Source: Pontivivens sp032464575
GTDB lineage: Bacteria > Pseudomonadota > Alphaproteobacteria > Rhodobacterales > Rhodobacteraceae
Assembly: GCA_032464575.1 (NCBI GenBank)
Contig: JAWDKM010000005.1
Location: 434,001-498,000, forward strand
Length of the DNA stretch: 64,000 bases
Direction of reading: 5' to 3'
This document shows positions 1-7,849 of this stretch, piece after piece. Both the position numbers and the translations under genes were made by a program. The notes under the pieces were generated by a model that saw only the letters and a list, made by a program, of their open reading frames with translations, was not told where the DNA came from and did not search any database. Each line of letters starts with the position of its first letter. The stretch's first letter is position 1.

Positions 1-67
1 ACGACGTCGGAGCCGCTTGACACGCCCCAAACCTCGAAACTCGCGCTCCCGACGGAGACGTTGCAAC

Positions 68-117
68 GCGCCCTCCCGGGGGGAGGCTCGGGCGCCGCCC
101 GGCGGTGCCGCCGGGCG
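68..117. repeat. GC-rich dispersed palindromic repeat, copy 1
   Basis: The segment reads GCGCCCTCCC, a short centre, then TCGGGCGC, followed by a second hairpin GCCCGGC...GCCGGGC. It closely matches 16346-16397 over its whole length, so it is a repeated element. It lies downstream of pccB, so it may also fold as a transcription terminator; no strong T-run supports that. Bases 1-67 and 118-184 show no gene. Confidence 0.6.
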
Positions 118-184
118 AGACCGGTATCAAACGCAACGCTCGAAACCAGCCTGGCCTCACCTGGATCAGGACACATCGCCGCCC

Positions 185-1717
185 TCACAACGGAATGTTG
201 TCGTGCTTCTTCCACGGGCGGTCCTGGCGCTTGTTGCGCAGCATCGCGAAGGCGCGCGTGACCCGTCGCCGGGTCGAGTGGGGCATGATGACCTCGTCGA
301 TGAAGCCCTTCTCCGCCGCCTTGAAGGGGTTGGCGAAAGTCTCCTCGTATTCCGCCGTGCGCTCCGCGATCTTGTCTGCGTCGCCCAGCTCGCTGCGATA
401 GATGATCTCCACCGCCCCCTTCGCGCCCATCACCGCGATCTCCGCCGTAGGCCAGGCGTAGCTGATGTCGGAGCGGATGTGCTTGGAGGCCATCACGTCA
501 TAGGCCCCGCCATAGGCCTTGCGCGTGATCACCGTGACCATCGGCACCGTCGCCTCGCCATAGGCATAGAGCAGCTTGGCGCCGTGCTTGATGACCCCGT
601 TCCACTCCTGCGAGGTCCCCGGCAGGAAGCCCGGCACATCCACCAAGGTCAGCAGCGGGATCTCGAAGCAGTCGCAGAACCGCACGAAGCGGGCGGCCTT
701 GCGCGACGCGGCGATGTCGAGGCAGCCTGCCAGCACCATGGGCTGGTTCGCCACCACGCCCACCGTGCGCCCCTCCAGCCGGATGAAGCCGGTGAGGATG
801 TTCTTGGCATAGGCCGCCTGCATCTCGAAGAAATCGCCCTCGTCGGCGATCTTCGTGATCAGCTCGTGCATGTCGTAGGGCGTGTTGGGATTGTCCGGGA
901 TCAGCGTGTCGAGGCTGTCGTCGATCCGGTTCGCGTCGTCGAAGCTGGGCCGGACCGGCGGCTTCTCGCGGTTGTTGAGCGGCAGCAGATCGACGAGGCG
1001 GCGCACCTCGCCCAGCGCCTCCACGTCATTCTCGTAGGCTGCGTCGGCGACGGAGCTCTTCGAGGTGTGGGTCGCCGCACCGCCCAGCTCCTCCGCCGTC
1101 ACCGTCTCGTTCGTCACGGTCTTCACCACGTCGGGGCCGGTGACGAACATGTAGGAGCTGTCGCGCACCATGAAGATGAAGTCGGTCATGGCGGGCGAAT
1201 AGACCGCGCCGCCCGCGCACGGCCCCATGATGACGGAGATCTGGGGGATCACGCCCGACGCCTCGATATTGCGCTGGAACACCTCGCCATAGGCGGCGAG
1301 GGAGCCGACGCCCTCTTGGATCCGCGCGCCGCCCGAGTCGTTGAGCCCGATCACCGGCGCGCCGTTCTGCACGGCCATGTCCATGATCTTGCAGATCTTC
1401 TGGGCGTGGGTCTCGCTGACCGAGCCGCCGAGCACGGTGAAATCCTGGCTGAAGACATAGACCAGCCGCCCGTTGATCGTGCCCCAGCCGGTGACGACCC
1501 CGTCGCCGGGATGCTTGTGCGCATCCATGCCGAAATCGGTCGCGCGGTGGGCGACGAACATGTCGTATTCCTCGAAGGAACCGGGGTCGAGCAGCACGTC
1601 CAGCCGTTCGCGCGCGGTGAGCTTGCCGTTCTCGTGCTGCCGGTCGATCCGCTTCTGTCCGCCGCCGAGCCGCGCCTGCGCGCGCCGCTCCTCGAGCTGG
1701 TCGAGAATGTCCTTCAT
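185..1717 (-). CDS. pccB: Propionyl-CoA carboxylase, beta (carboxyltransferase) subunit
   Basis: The 510-residue product is full length for PccB, which moves the carboxyl group from biotin to propionyl-CoA to give methylmalonyl-CoA in cytoplasmic propionate assimilation. Visible motifs are GLNDSGGARIQEG (residues 124-136) and the glycine-rich GPCAGGAVYSPA (165-176), both typical of biotin-dependent carboxyltransferases. The reading frame stays open to 1981, but the ATG at 1717 is preceded by AGGGAGGAA and starts exactly where family members begin. The partner biotin-carboxylase subunit (pccA) is not in the window. TTTGCAAA-type sites 60-120 bp upstream and the pccR gene at 3772 indicate regulation by acyl-CoA. 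Confidence 0.95.
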   Translation of the reverse strand: MKDILDQLEERRAQARLGGGQKRIDRQHENGKLTARERLDVLLDPGSFEEYDMFVAHRATDFGMDAHKHPGDGVVTGWGTINGRLVYVFSQDFTVLGGSVSETHAQKICKIMDMAVQNGAPVIGLNDSGGARIQEGVGSLAAYGEVFQRNIEASGVIPQISVIMGPCAGGAVYSPAMTDFIFMVRDSSYMFVTGPDVVKTVTNETVTAEELGGAATHTSKSSVADAAYENDVEALGEVRRLVDLLPLNNREKPPVRPSFDDANRIDDSLDTLIPDNPNTPYDMHELITKIADEGDFFEMQAAYAKNILTGFIRLEGRTVGVVANQPMVLAGCLDIAASRKAARFVRFCDCFEIPLLTLVDVPGFLPGTSQEWNGVIKHGAKLLYAYGEATVPMVTVITRKAYGGAYDVMASKHIRSDISYAWPTAEIAVMGAKGAVEIIYRSELGDADKIAERTAEYEETFANPFKAAEKGFIDEVIMPHSTRRRVTRAFAMLRNKRQDRPWKKHDNIPL

Positions 1718-1779
1718 CGCCGGTTCCTCCCTCTTGTTGCGCTGCACACTAGCGGTGGGACCTGCCCGCGCAACGTCTG

Positions 1780-1836
1780 TTCTGCGAATTTGCAAACTCT
1801 GGCGATGACAGTCTCTGCGATTTGCGAAGTTGCGAA
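1780..1836. promoter_or_regulatory. Probable PccR/ScfR operator cluster upstream of pccB
   Basis: Two tandem pairs of 8-bp boxes are visible: TCTGCGAA-TTTGCAAA (1781-1796) and TTTGCGAA-GTTGCGAA (1821-1836), with a further TCTGCGA just before the second pair. The perfect box TTTGCAAA also occurs twice before pccR. In Rhodobacter sphaeroides PccR is reported to bind paired TTTGCAAA boxes at pccB. Use as an operator here is inferred from that similarity. Confidence 0.75.
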
Positions 1837-1865
1837 GTCGCTTGTCACCGACGCACCCGACGATA

Positions 1866-1878
1866 TGAACACAGTTCA
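1866..1878. promoter_or_regulatory. TGAAC-N3-GTTCA operator before tetR gene
   Basis: TGAACACAGTTCA is an inverted repeat ending 11 bp before the start codon of the TetR-family gene and just ahead of its AGGAG ribosome binding site. The same half-sites occur three times before pspA, so autoregulation by the TetR protein is likely. Confidence 0.7.
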
Positions 1879-1889
1879 AAGGAGACGTC

Positions 1890-2492
1890 ATGAGTGCAGT
1901 CGAAGATCGCCGCGCCGCCCTGCGCGAAACCCTGATCGACGCGGCAGAACGGCGGGTCGAGGCGGACGGCCTCGCCTCCATCCGCGCGCGGGATCTGGCG
2001 AAGGAGGCGGGGTGCTCGGTCGGCGCGATCTACAACATCTTCGACGATCTCGACGCGCTGATCCTGGCGGTGAACCTGCGGACCTTCGCAAAGATGGGGA
2101 CGGAGATCCGGCAGGCCATGGCCGAGGCCGGCGACGTGCCCCCGGCCCAGCGGATGATCGTGATGGCGAACGCCTATCTCGACTACGCCTCGGCCCATCC
2201 GCGGCGCTGGCGGACGCTGTTCGATTTCAAGATGTCGACCGAGTCGGACGTGCCGGAGTGGTATCTGAAGGCCCTCGGCGAGCTCTTCGAACTGATCGCC
2301 ACCCCCCTGCGCGAGCTCTTCCCGGAGGCGGAGCCCGAGCGGATCGACATGCTGACGCGCGGGCTCTTCTCCTCGGTCCACGGCATCGTGCTCTTGGGCG
2401 TGGAAAGCCGCATCTCCGGCGTCCCGCGAGCGCGGCTGGAGGAGATGATCGCCTTCATCATCACCGCGGCATCTGACGCCACGTTAAACTGA
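1890..2492 (+). CDS. TetR/AcrR family transcriptional regulator of the pspA module
   Basis: The 200-residue protein has an N-terminal TetR helix-turn-helix (about residues 10-58, with CSVGAIYNIFDDLDAL as recognition region) and an all-helical C-terminal ligand domain containing HPRRWRTLFDF, resembling the WHG/TetR_C_33 type. The ATG at 1890 follows AGGAG. It is divergent from pccB and followed by pspA. One TGAAC-N3-GTTCA palindrome precedes it and three lie between it and pspA, which points to repression of itself and of the membrane-stress genes. The ligand is unknown; acyl-CoA or another envelope-stress metabolite is only a guess from context. Confidence 0.85.
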   Translation: MSAVEDRRAALRETLIDAAERRVEADGLASIRARDLAKEAGCSVGAIYNIFDDLDALILAVNLRTFAKMGTEIRQAMAEAGDVPPAQRMIVMANAYLDYASAHPRRWRTLFDFKMSTESDVPEWYLKALGELFELIATPLRELFPEAEPERIDMLTRGLFSSVHGIVLLGVESRISGVPRARLEEMIAFIITAASDATLN

Positions 2493-2559
2493 ACAACGTT
2501 CACGAATGACTTGAACAGCGTTCAGGAATCTCCAATTCTCTCCTCGTGAACAGCGTTCA
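2490..2559. promoter_or_regulatory. Three TetR-type operators before pspA
   Basis: Three 13-bp inverted repeats are present: TGAACAACGTTCA (2490-2502), TGAACAGCGTTCA (2512-2524) and TGAACAGCGTTCA (2547-2559). Centres are 22 and 35 bp apart, and the last ends just before the pspA ribosome binding site GGAGGA. They share half-sites with the operator at 1866-1878, which defines a local regulon. Confidence 0.75.
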
Positions 2560-2572
2560 TGGAGGAAACGGG

Positions 2573-3250
2573 ATGCTGAGACTGATGGATACGCTGATCC
2601 GGGGCGCGCGTGCGCGGGCCGAGGATGCAGTCACCGACCGCTACGCGATCGAGCTCATCGAGCAGAAGATCCGCGACGCGCAGGCGAGCTTTCGTGCCGC
2701 CAAGACGACGCTGGCCACGCTGATGCAGCGCCAGCGGGTCGAGGAGCGGGCGGTCGAGGCGCTCGACATCCGCATCGCGGACCTGACCGACCGCGCCGCT
2801 CAGGCGCTGGAGGCAGGGCGCGAGGATCTCGCCCAGGAAGGGGCGCTCGCCATCGCGGATCTGGAGAACGAGCGCGCGGTGCGCCAGCAGACCCTCGACC
2901 GGCTGGAGGCGAAGGTCACCCGCCTGCGCCACAGCCTCGACCGGGCGAACCGGCGCATCATCGACCTCAAGCAGGGTGCGATCGGTGCGAAGGCCGTGGA
3001 GCGGGAACGGCGCGCGCAGGCGGGCCTCGGCCGGACCTTCACCTCCACCCCGCATGTGCAGGAGGCCGAGGAGCTGATCGCCCGCGTCATGGGCGCCGAC
3101 GACCCGTTCGAACAGGACGAGATCCTGCGCGAGATCGATGCCGAGCTCGACCACAGCAACGTCGCCGACCGGCTGGGCGAGGCGGGCTTCGGCAAGCGCT
3201 CCCGGGTCAGCGCGGACGACGTGCTCGCCCGGCTGCGCCGGGACGACTGA
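2573..3250 (+). CDS. pspA: PspA/IM30 family phage-shock-type protein
   Basis: The 225-residue product has the length and composition of PspA/IM30 (ESCRT-III-like) proteins, which bind the inner face of the cytoplasmic membrane and protect it during envelope stress. It is almost entirely predicted helical coiled coil, rich in Glu, Arg, Ala and Leu, with an amphipathic start (MLRLMDTLIRGARARAED). The ATG at 2573 follows GGAGGA; a GTG at 2546 is in frame but overlaps the third operator and has no ribosome site. Unlike the enterobacterial locus it is not next to pspF or pspBC; control by the adjacent TetR protein is inferred. A YiaA/B-like membrane gene follows at 3441. Confidence 0.85.
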   Translation: MLRLMDTLIRGARARAEDAVTDRYAIELIEQKIRDAQASFRAAKTTLATLMQRQRVEERAVEALDIRIADLTDRAAQALEAGREDLAQEGALAIADLENERAVRQQTLDRLEAKVTRLRHSLDRANRRIIDLKQGAIGAKAVERERRAQAGLGRTFTSTPHVQEAEELIARVMGADDPFEQDEILREIDAELDHSNVADRLGEAGFGKRSRVSADDVLARLRRDD

Positions 3251-3256
3251 CACCCA

Positions 3257-3410
3257 CCGTCATCCTCGGACTTGATCCCAGGATCTCCCGGGAAACCGGC
3301 AGATGGCCGGGTCGAGCCCGACCATGACGCCCCTTGCAACCGTGACCCCGGGCCGCTGCCCGTGGCCCCTTTTCAACCGTCATCCCCGGACCTGACCCGG
3401 GGATCTGCCG
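3257..3410. repeat. Two GTCATCC-(C)CGG...CCGGGGATCT type repeats
   Basis: The pspA to yiaA/B spacer carries two diverged copies of an alphaproteobacterial intergenic palindrome, CGTCATCCTCGGACTTGATC near 3259 and CATCCCCGGACCTGACCCGG near 3381. Related copies occur near 11966, 28640 and 39608. Confidence 0.6.
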
Positions 3411-3440
3411 AAACCAAGGACCAACGAGAGGAACTTCGAC

Positions 3441-3716
3441 ATGACCAATGACAACGGAAACTCGATCTACACGACCTTCAACTTCGCCGGCGTGGCCGTC
3501 GCCTACGGGATGCTTGCGCTCTCGATCTGGCTCGCCCCAGTGGACCTGTCGACGAAGGGGTTCTGGGGCATGGGGGTCTTCCTGCTGACGCTCAGCCTCG
3601 TGAACCTCGTGAAGTACCGGATCGACAACCGCATCCGCGAGGACCGGATCCGGCAGCTCGAAGCCGCGCGCGACGACAAGCTGCTCGAGGAGTTCGTGAG
3701 CGACCCCAAGGTCTGA
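3441..3716 (+). CDS. YiaA/YiaB-like two-helix inner membrane protein
   Basis: The 91-residue protein has two hydrophobic segments (about residues 14-33 and 41-60) joined by a short polar loop, then a basic-acidic helical tail (YRIDNRIREDRIRQLEAARD). This matches the yiaA/B two-helix domain seen beside pspA in related bacteria. The ATG follows GAGAGGAAC. It probably acts with PspA at the membrane, because the two genes are collinear and downstream of the same operators, but the spacer of 190 bp with repeats leaves room for a separate promoter. Molecular function is unknown. Confidence 0.7.
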   Translation: MTNDNGNSIYTTFNFAGVAVAYGMLALSIWLAPVDLSTKGFWGMGVFLLTLSLVNLVKYRIDNRIREDRIRQLEAARDDKLLEEFVSDPKV

Positions 3717-3730
3717 TCTTGCGCCCGGGG

Positions 3731-3760
3731 TTTGCAAAGCCCTAGCGTCGGCTTTGCAAA
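3731..3760. promoter_or_regulatory. Paired TTTGCAAA boxes before pccR
   Basis: Two perfect TTTGCAAA palindromes (3731-3738 and 3753-3760) are separated by 14 bp, so their centres are 22 bp or two helical turns apart. The second ends 11 bp before the pccR start codon, so it overlaps the leader and would suit autoregulation by PccR. Confidence 0.8.
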
Positions 3761-3771
3761 CCGGAGGCGTC

Positions 3772-5154
3772 ATGAACCGCACCAAACTCTATGCCGGCGT
3801 CCAGCTCCGCGAGCTGCGGCGCCGGCACGACCTCACGCAGAAGGCCTTCGCCGCGCGGCTGGGCGTCTCGCTCTCCTACCTCAACCAGATGGAGAACAAC
3901 CACCGCCCGGTGGCGTCCTCCGTGCTGCTCGCGCTGGCCCGGGAGTTCGCCTACGACATATCGACCCTCGATGCGGGCGAGGCGGAGCGGCTGGTCGCCG
4001 ACATGAAGGAGGCGCTGGCCGATCCGGGGCTCGGCGAGGTGCCGGTGCCGGACCTCTCTCTGGTCGCCTCCAACGCCCCGGCGCTGGCGCGGGCGTTCCT
4101 GGCCCTCCACCGCCAGCATCGGGAGGTGCGGGATCGCCTCGCCACGCTGGACGCGCGAATGGCCGGGACCGGGCACGCGCCGCAGCCATGGGAGGAGGTG
4201 CGTGACTTCTTCCACTACTGCGACAACTACATCGACGCGATCGACCGGGCGGCGGAGGGCTTTGCGGCGCGGCATCTGACCGGCGCGGACGCGCTGGAGG
4301 ATTGCGCGGCGTGGCTCAAGGCGCAGGGCACCCAGCTCATCCGCCTGCCGCGCGGGCCACTCCGGCGCTACGAGGGCGATACGCTGACGATCTCGACGGA
4401 GCCGGACCGGGCGACGCAGCTCTTCCAGGTGCTCCACCAGGTCGGGCTGATCGCTCATGGCGACCTGATCGACGCGACGCTGGACCTCGCGCGCTTCTCG
4501 ACGCAGGACGCGCGGGACATCGCGCGGGTGGGGCTGGCGAACTATTTTGCCGGGGCCGCACTGCTGCCCTACGGCGATTTCGCGCGGGCGGCACGGGAGA
4601 TGCGGCATGATCTGGAGCGGCTCGCCCGCCGCTTCGGCGCCTCCATCGAGCAGGTGGCGCACCGGCTGTCAACGCTGCAGAGACCGGGGGAGAAGGGGGT
4701 ACCCTTCTTCTTCGTCCGCGTGGATCCGGCGGGGACGATCACCAAGCGGCACTCCGCCACCCGGCTGCAGTTCGCGCGGTTCGGAGGCGCGTGCCCCTTG
4801 TGGAACGTGCACCGGGCCTTCGAGACGCCGGGGCGGTTCCTCACCCAGCTCGCCCAGACGCCGGACGGGGTGCGCTATGTGTGCCTTGCCCGCGAGGTCA
4901 CGAAGCCCGGCGGCAGCTACCGCGCGCAGGTGCCGCGCCACGCGATCGGGCTGGGCTGCGAGGTGGAGCATGCCGGGGAGCTGATCTACGCCGACGGGAT
5001 GCGGGTGGACGATGCGGCGGCCTTCGAGCCCATTGGCGTCTCCTGCCGCATCTGCGAGCGCACCCGCTGCCACCAACGCGCCCTGCCTCCGCTGGAACGC
5101 CCGGTGCGCATCGACGCCAATCGCCGCGGGGCGCTGCCCTATGCGTTGGAGTGA
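3772..5154 (+). CDS. pccR: Short-chain fatty acyl-CoA regulator (ScfR/PccR family)
   Basis: The 460-residue protein has an N-terminal XRE-type helix-turn-helix (about residues 8-62, including LTQKAFAARLGVSLSYLNQ), a central IrrE-like region with DUF2083 character, and a Cys-rich C-terminal motif (GVSCRICERTRCHQRALPP). This is the architecture of ScfR regulators, which sense acyl-CoA esters; PccR controls propionyl-CoA assimilation in Rhodobacter. The ATG at 3772 follows CCGGAGG; a GTG/TTG further upstream would run into the operator. Location two genes from pccB and matching operators at both genes support the assignment. Confidence 0.88.
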   Translation: MNRTKLYAGVQLRELRRRHDLTQKAFAARLGVSLSYLNQMENNHRPVASSVLLALAREFAYDISTLDAGEAERLVADMKEALADPGLGEVPVPDLSLVASNAPALARAFLALHRQHREVRDRLATLDARMAGTGHAPQPWEEVRDFFHYCDNYIDAIDRAAEGFAARHLTGADALEDCAAWLKAQGTQLIRLPRGPLRRYEGDTLTISTEPDRATQLFQVLHQVGLIAHGDLIDATLDLARFSTQDARDIARVGLANYFAGAALLPYGDFARAAREMRHDLERLARRFGASIEQVAHRLSTLQRPGEKGVPFFFVRVDPAGTITKRHSATRLQFARFGGACPLWNVHRAFETPGRFLTQLAQTPDGVRYVCLAREVTKPGGSYRAQVPRHAIGLGCEVEHAGELIYADGMRVDDAAAFEPIGVSCRICERTRCHQRALPPLERPVRIDANRRGALPYALE

Positions 5155-5253
5155 GGCGCGGGTGCGGAGGGCAGTGCCCGACCCTGGGTGTGCGCTTGAG
5201 GACCTCGGAACCGCAGGGACATGGGCGCGCCTACACAACCTCATCCGATGCAA

Positions 5254-5278
5254 GCCCCTCCCCTGCGCGGAGAGGGGC
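5254..5278. terminator. Possible shared terminator hairpin between pccR and ribH
   Basis: GCCCCTC (5254-5260) pairs with GAGGGGC (5272-5278) in the spacer between the convergent genes pccR and ribH. No clear T-run follows on either strand, so termination is only a possibility. Confidence 0.3.
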
Positions 5279-5299
5279 CCCAAGCTCCGAAGACGGGAC

Positions 5300-5755
5300 C
5301 TAGGCCACAGCCTCCAGCGCGGCCCCGGCGCTCAGCACGGCCACCGCAGCCCGGGCCACCTCGCGGCCCTTATCGACGAAATGCGCTTCGAAGAAGCGCT
5401 GGTGCTCCGCCGAGTTGTGGAAGTGATGCGGCGTCAGCACCGCCGAGAGCACGGGCACGTCCGTGTCCATCTGCGCGCGCATCAGCCCGTCGATCACCGA
5501 TGCGGCCACGAAGTCGTGCCGGTAGATGCCGCCATCCACCACAAAGGCCGCGCCGACCACCGCGGCATAGCGCCCGGAAGCCGCGAGCCGCCGCGCCAGC
5601 AGCGGGATTTCGAAGGCGCCCGGCAGGTCGAAGACATCGACGCCCCAGTCCGGCCGCAACTGGCCGAGCTGATCGATGAAGCCCTCATGTGCGCGGTCCA
5701 CGATGTCCGCGTGCCAGCGGGCGCGGATGAAGGCGATATGGGTCTCACGTGTCAT
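5300..5755 (-). CDS. ribH: 6,7-dimethyl-8-ribityllumazine synthase (type II-like)
   Basis: The 151-residue enzyme condenses 5-amino-6-ribitylamino-uracil with dihydroxybutanone phosphate, the penultimate step of riboflavin synthesis. Motifs include LPGAFEIPLLARRL, a VVGAAFVVDGGIYRHDFVA region and the segment TPHHFHNSAEHQRFFEAHF. These resemble the RibH2 (Brucella type II) branch more than the classic form. The ATG at 5755 is preceded by AAAGGAGAA; an in-frame ATG nine codons upstream has no such site. An FMN riboswitch lies directly upstream, so expression should fall when FMN is plentiful. Confidence 0.92.
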   Translation of the reverse strand: MTRETHIAFIRARWHADIVDRAHEGFIDQLGQLRPDWGVDVFDLPGAFEIPLLARRLAASGRYAAVVGAAFVVDGGIYRHDFVAASVIDGLMRAQMDTDVPVLSAVLTPHHFHNSAEHQRFFEAHFVDKGREVARAAVAVLSAGAALEAVA

Positions 5756-5852
5756 GGCAGTTCTCCTTTCGCTCAAAGACACGACGACCCCGAGGCAAGA
5801 GGAGACACGCCTGCCGACGCAGGCGCACGGGCGCCGGACGGCACCCGCTCTC

Positions 5853-5982
5853 CCGTTCTCTCACATCCGGACTGTTACCGTCGGCTCCGGAATTTCACCG
5901 GATCTGCTGACCTCCTCCCGAAGGAGAAGCGCTCGCGGGCTGTGACCGCCGGTGGGGAATTGCACCCCGCCCCGAGAACGTC
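5853..5982 (-). promoter_or_regulatory. FMN riboswitch (RFN element) controlling ribH
   Basis: Read on the minus strand, the element starts with GTTCTCGGGGCGGGG, continues with AATTCCCCACCGGCGGT, GGTCAGCAGATCCGG and GAAATTCCGGAGCCGACGGT, and closes with AGTCCGGATGTGAGAGAAC. These are the conserved blocks of the RFN aptamer, and the GTTCTC/GAGAAC ends form helix P1. About 95 nt follow before the ribH start and would contain the expression platform; whether it acts by termination or by hiding the ribosome site was not settled. Confidence 0.96.
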
Positions 5983-6028
5983 GCCCGCCCCCTGTTCGGA
6001 GCAGGCGCCTTAGGCTAGCACTCGAAAT

Positions 6029-6733
6029 ATGGACCTGTCAGCCGACCTGCCGCCTTCCCTTGCGTTCTTCGAGACGATCGACGCCACCTGGCCCGCCGCG
6101 CGGCGGTGGGAGGCGGGCGGCTGGACCCGGCGCGAGGGCGCGGGCGGCGGCAGCCGGGTCTCGGCGGCGACGGCGTTGGCATCGCCGCAGGTCGCAGAAG
6201 CGGGGCCGCTCGTGATGGTCCGCCCGGGTGAGGCGGCGCTGGACGTGGCCCTGGAGGATGCGGGCTACGCGATGAAGGACCCGACGCGGGTCATGGTGGC
6301 CGAGGCGGCCGCCCTGCCCCCGCCGCCGCCCGGCCCGCACACCATCGCCGGACAGGCGCCGATCGCGCTGATGGAGGAGATCTGGGCCGCGGGCGGCATC
6401 GGGCCGGAGCGGCTGGCGGTGATGGCGCGGGCGGCAGGGCCGAAGGCCTACATCGCGGGCCGCGTCGGCGACCGGCCCGCGGGGAGCGCTTTCGTCGGGA
6501 TCCACGGCGACATCGCCATGTTTCACGCGCTGGAGATCGCCGCACCCTTCCGCCGCAACGGCCTCGGCCGCGACCTGACGCTCGCCGCGGCACTCTGGGC
6601 GCGTACCGAGGGCGCGCGCTGGCTCTCGCTGCTCGTCACGGAGGCCAACGCGCCGGCCCGCGCGCTCTACGCTGCCATGGGCTTTCGCGACATCGGCGGC
6701 TACCACTACCGCATCAAGGAGGACGCGCCATGA
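6029..6733 (+). CDS. GNAT family N-acetyltransferase
   Basis: The 234-residue protein has a GNAT fold in its C-terminal half: an acetyl-CoA binding motif A (APFRRNGLGRDLTLAAALWA, about residues 171-190) and a final segment with ANAPARALYAAMGFRDIGGY typical of motif B. The N-terminal 90 residues are Ala/Gly/Pro-rich and not recognisable. It is divergent from the ribH riboswitch and its stop overlaps the start of the next gene by 4 bp (ATGA), so the two are translationally coupled. Substrate unknown. Confidence 0.8.
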   Translation: MDLSADLPPSLAFFETIDATWPAARRWEAGGWTRREGAGGGSRVSAATALASPQVAEAGPLVMVRPGEAALDVALEDAGYAMKDPTRVMVAEAAALPPPPPGPHTIAGQAPIALMEEIWAAGGIGPERLAVMARAAGPKAYIAGRVGDRPAGSAFVGIHGDIAMFHALEIAAPFRRNGLGRDLTLAAALWARTEGARWLSLLVTEANAPARALYAAMGFRDIGGYHYRIKEDAP

Positions 6734-7299
6734 GCCCCGACCATCCCACCGCGCTGAACCTGCGCCAGCAGGACCCGCTGCCGGAGCGGACCGAGAAGTT
6801 CTTCCGCATCTGCGAGGAGAAGATCGGCCTCGTGCCCAACGTGCTGCGCGCCTATGCCCACGACACCGAGAAGCTCGACGCGTTCTCGCTGATGTACAAC
6901 GACCTGATGCTGGGTGAGAGCGGGTTGAGCAAGCTGGAGCGGGAGATGATCGCGGTGGTCGTCAGCGCCGTGAACCGCTGCTTCTACTGCCTCGTCGCCC
7001 ACGGTGCCGCGGTGCGGGAGATCTCGGGGATGCCGGAGCTCGGCGAGGCCCTCGTCATGAACTACCGGGTCGCGGACGTGACGCCGAAACAGCGCGCGGC
7101 ACTCGACTTCGCGGTGCAGATGACCGAGGCGTCCTACCGGATCGAGGAGGCCGACCGGCAGCGCCTGCGCGATGCGGGATGGACCGACAAGGACATCTGG
7201 GACATCGCCGCGGTCGCGAGCTTCTTCAACATGTCGAACCGCATGTCGTCGGCCATCGACATGCGGCCCAACGCCGAATACCACGCCGCGGGGCGCTAA
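6730..7299 (+). CDS. AhpD-like peroxidase-related protein (carboxymuconolactone decarboxylase family)
   Basis: The 189-residue protein carries the CxxC-x3-His motif of AhpD-type alkylhydroperoxidases at C84, C87 and H91 (NRCFYCLVAH) and the preceding EREMIAVVVSA helix. Length and the opening PLPERTEKFFRICEEKIGLV match the 'peroxidase-related enzyme' subfamily. The start overlaps the stop of the acetyltransferase gene, which indicates one transcript. A role in thiol-based peroxide defence is inferred from the motif; the natural reductant and substrate are unknown. Confidence 0.88.
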   Translation: MSPDHPTALNLRQQDPLPERTEKFFRICEEKIGLVPNVLRAYAHDTEKLDAFSLMYNDLMLGESGLSKLEREMIAVVVSAVNRCFYCLVAHGAAVREISGMPELGEALVMNYRVADVTPKQRAALDFAVQMTEASYRIEEADRQRLRDAGWTDKDIWDIAAVASFFNMSNRMSSAIDMRPNAEYHAAGR

Positions 7300-7303
7300 G
7301 CGC

Positions 7304-7849
7304 TCACTCCACGCCGAGGTAGAAGGTCGCCCAGACCTGCTTGGCCAGGAATTCCTCGTAGAGGGCCGTGTCCTCGATCTGCGGGTAGACGGTCATGGTG
7401 GGGCCGATGCCGCCGATGGGCAGCGGGGTGCCGTCGACATGGGTGGCGAGGATCGGGCCGTGCTCGACCATCTCCTCCCACGGGATCTCGACGCTGTAGC
7501 CGTCGAGCGCCATGGGGTAGGCTGCGCGCCCCTCGGCGCCGACGGCGGCCATGACGTCGCTGAGCAGCGGGCCGGAGAAGGTGGCGGGCTGATCCTCGGT
7601 CCCCGGCATGTTGGTGACGATCTCGGCCTGCGGCAGGGCCGCGAGCATGTCCATGTCGAAGGAGGCGCCCTCCTCGAAGACCAGCTCCATCTTTCCGAGT
7701 ACGCTGAGATCGTCGATGGTGGAGGGGCCGCGGTTGCCCTGCCCGATCTCGCCGCCGACGGTCAGGACCACCTGCCCGGCCGGCTCCGCCAGTTCGGCAG
7801 TGGCAGGAAGGGCGAACAGCAGTGCGGTGATGCCGAAAGCAGTGCGCAT
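7304..7849 (-). CDS. Exported molybdopterin-dependent-oxidoreductase-like protein
   Basis: The 181-residue product has a clear signal peptide (MRTAFGITALLFALPATAEL, cleavage after about residue 18) and a single domain with GPLLSDVMAAVGAEG and LDGYSVEIPWEEM, which resemble the small stand-alone form of the sulfite-oxidase/YedY-type molybdopterin fold. The key cysteine ligand of catalytic members is not evident, so it may bind a pterin or act as a sensor partner rather than an enzyme. The ATG at 7849 has AAGGA upstream and precedes the signal peptide directly. It is convergent with the AhpD-like gene, 4 bp apart. Confidence 0.65.
   Translation of the reverse strand: MRTAFGITALLFALPATAELAEPAGQVVLTVGGEIGQGNRGPSTIDDLSVLGKMELVFEEGASFDMDMLAALPQAEIVTNMPGTEDQPATFSGPLLSDVMAAVGAEGRAAYPMALDGYSVEIPWEEMVEHGPILATHVDGTPLPIGGIGPTMTVYPQIEDTALYEEFLAKQVWATFYLGVE

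Noticed and set aside
17..2476. Long plus-strand frame opposite pccB.
   Set aside because: It is the antisense of pccB and the tetR gene, Arg/His/Val-rich and without family motifs; a by-product of high third-position GC.
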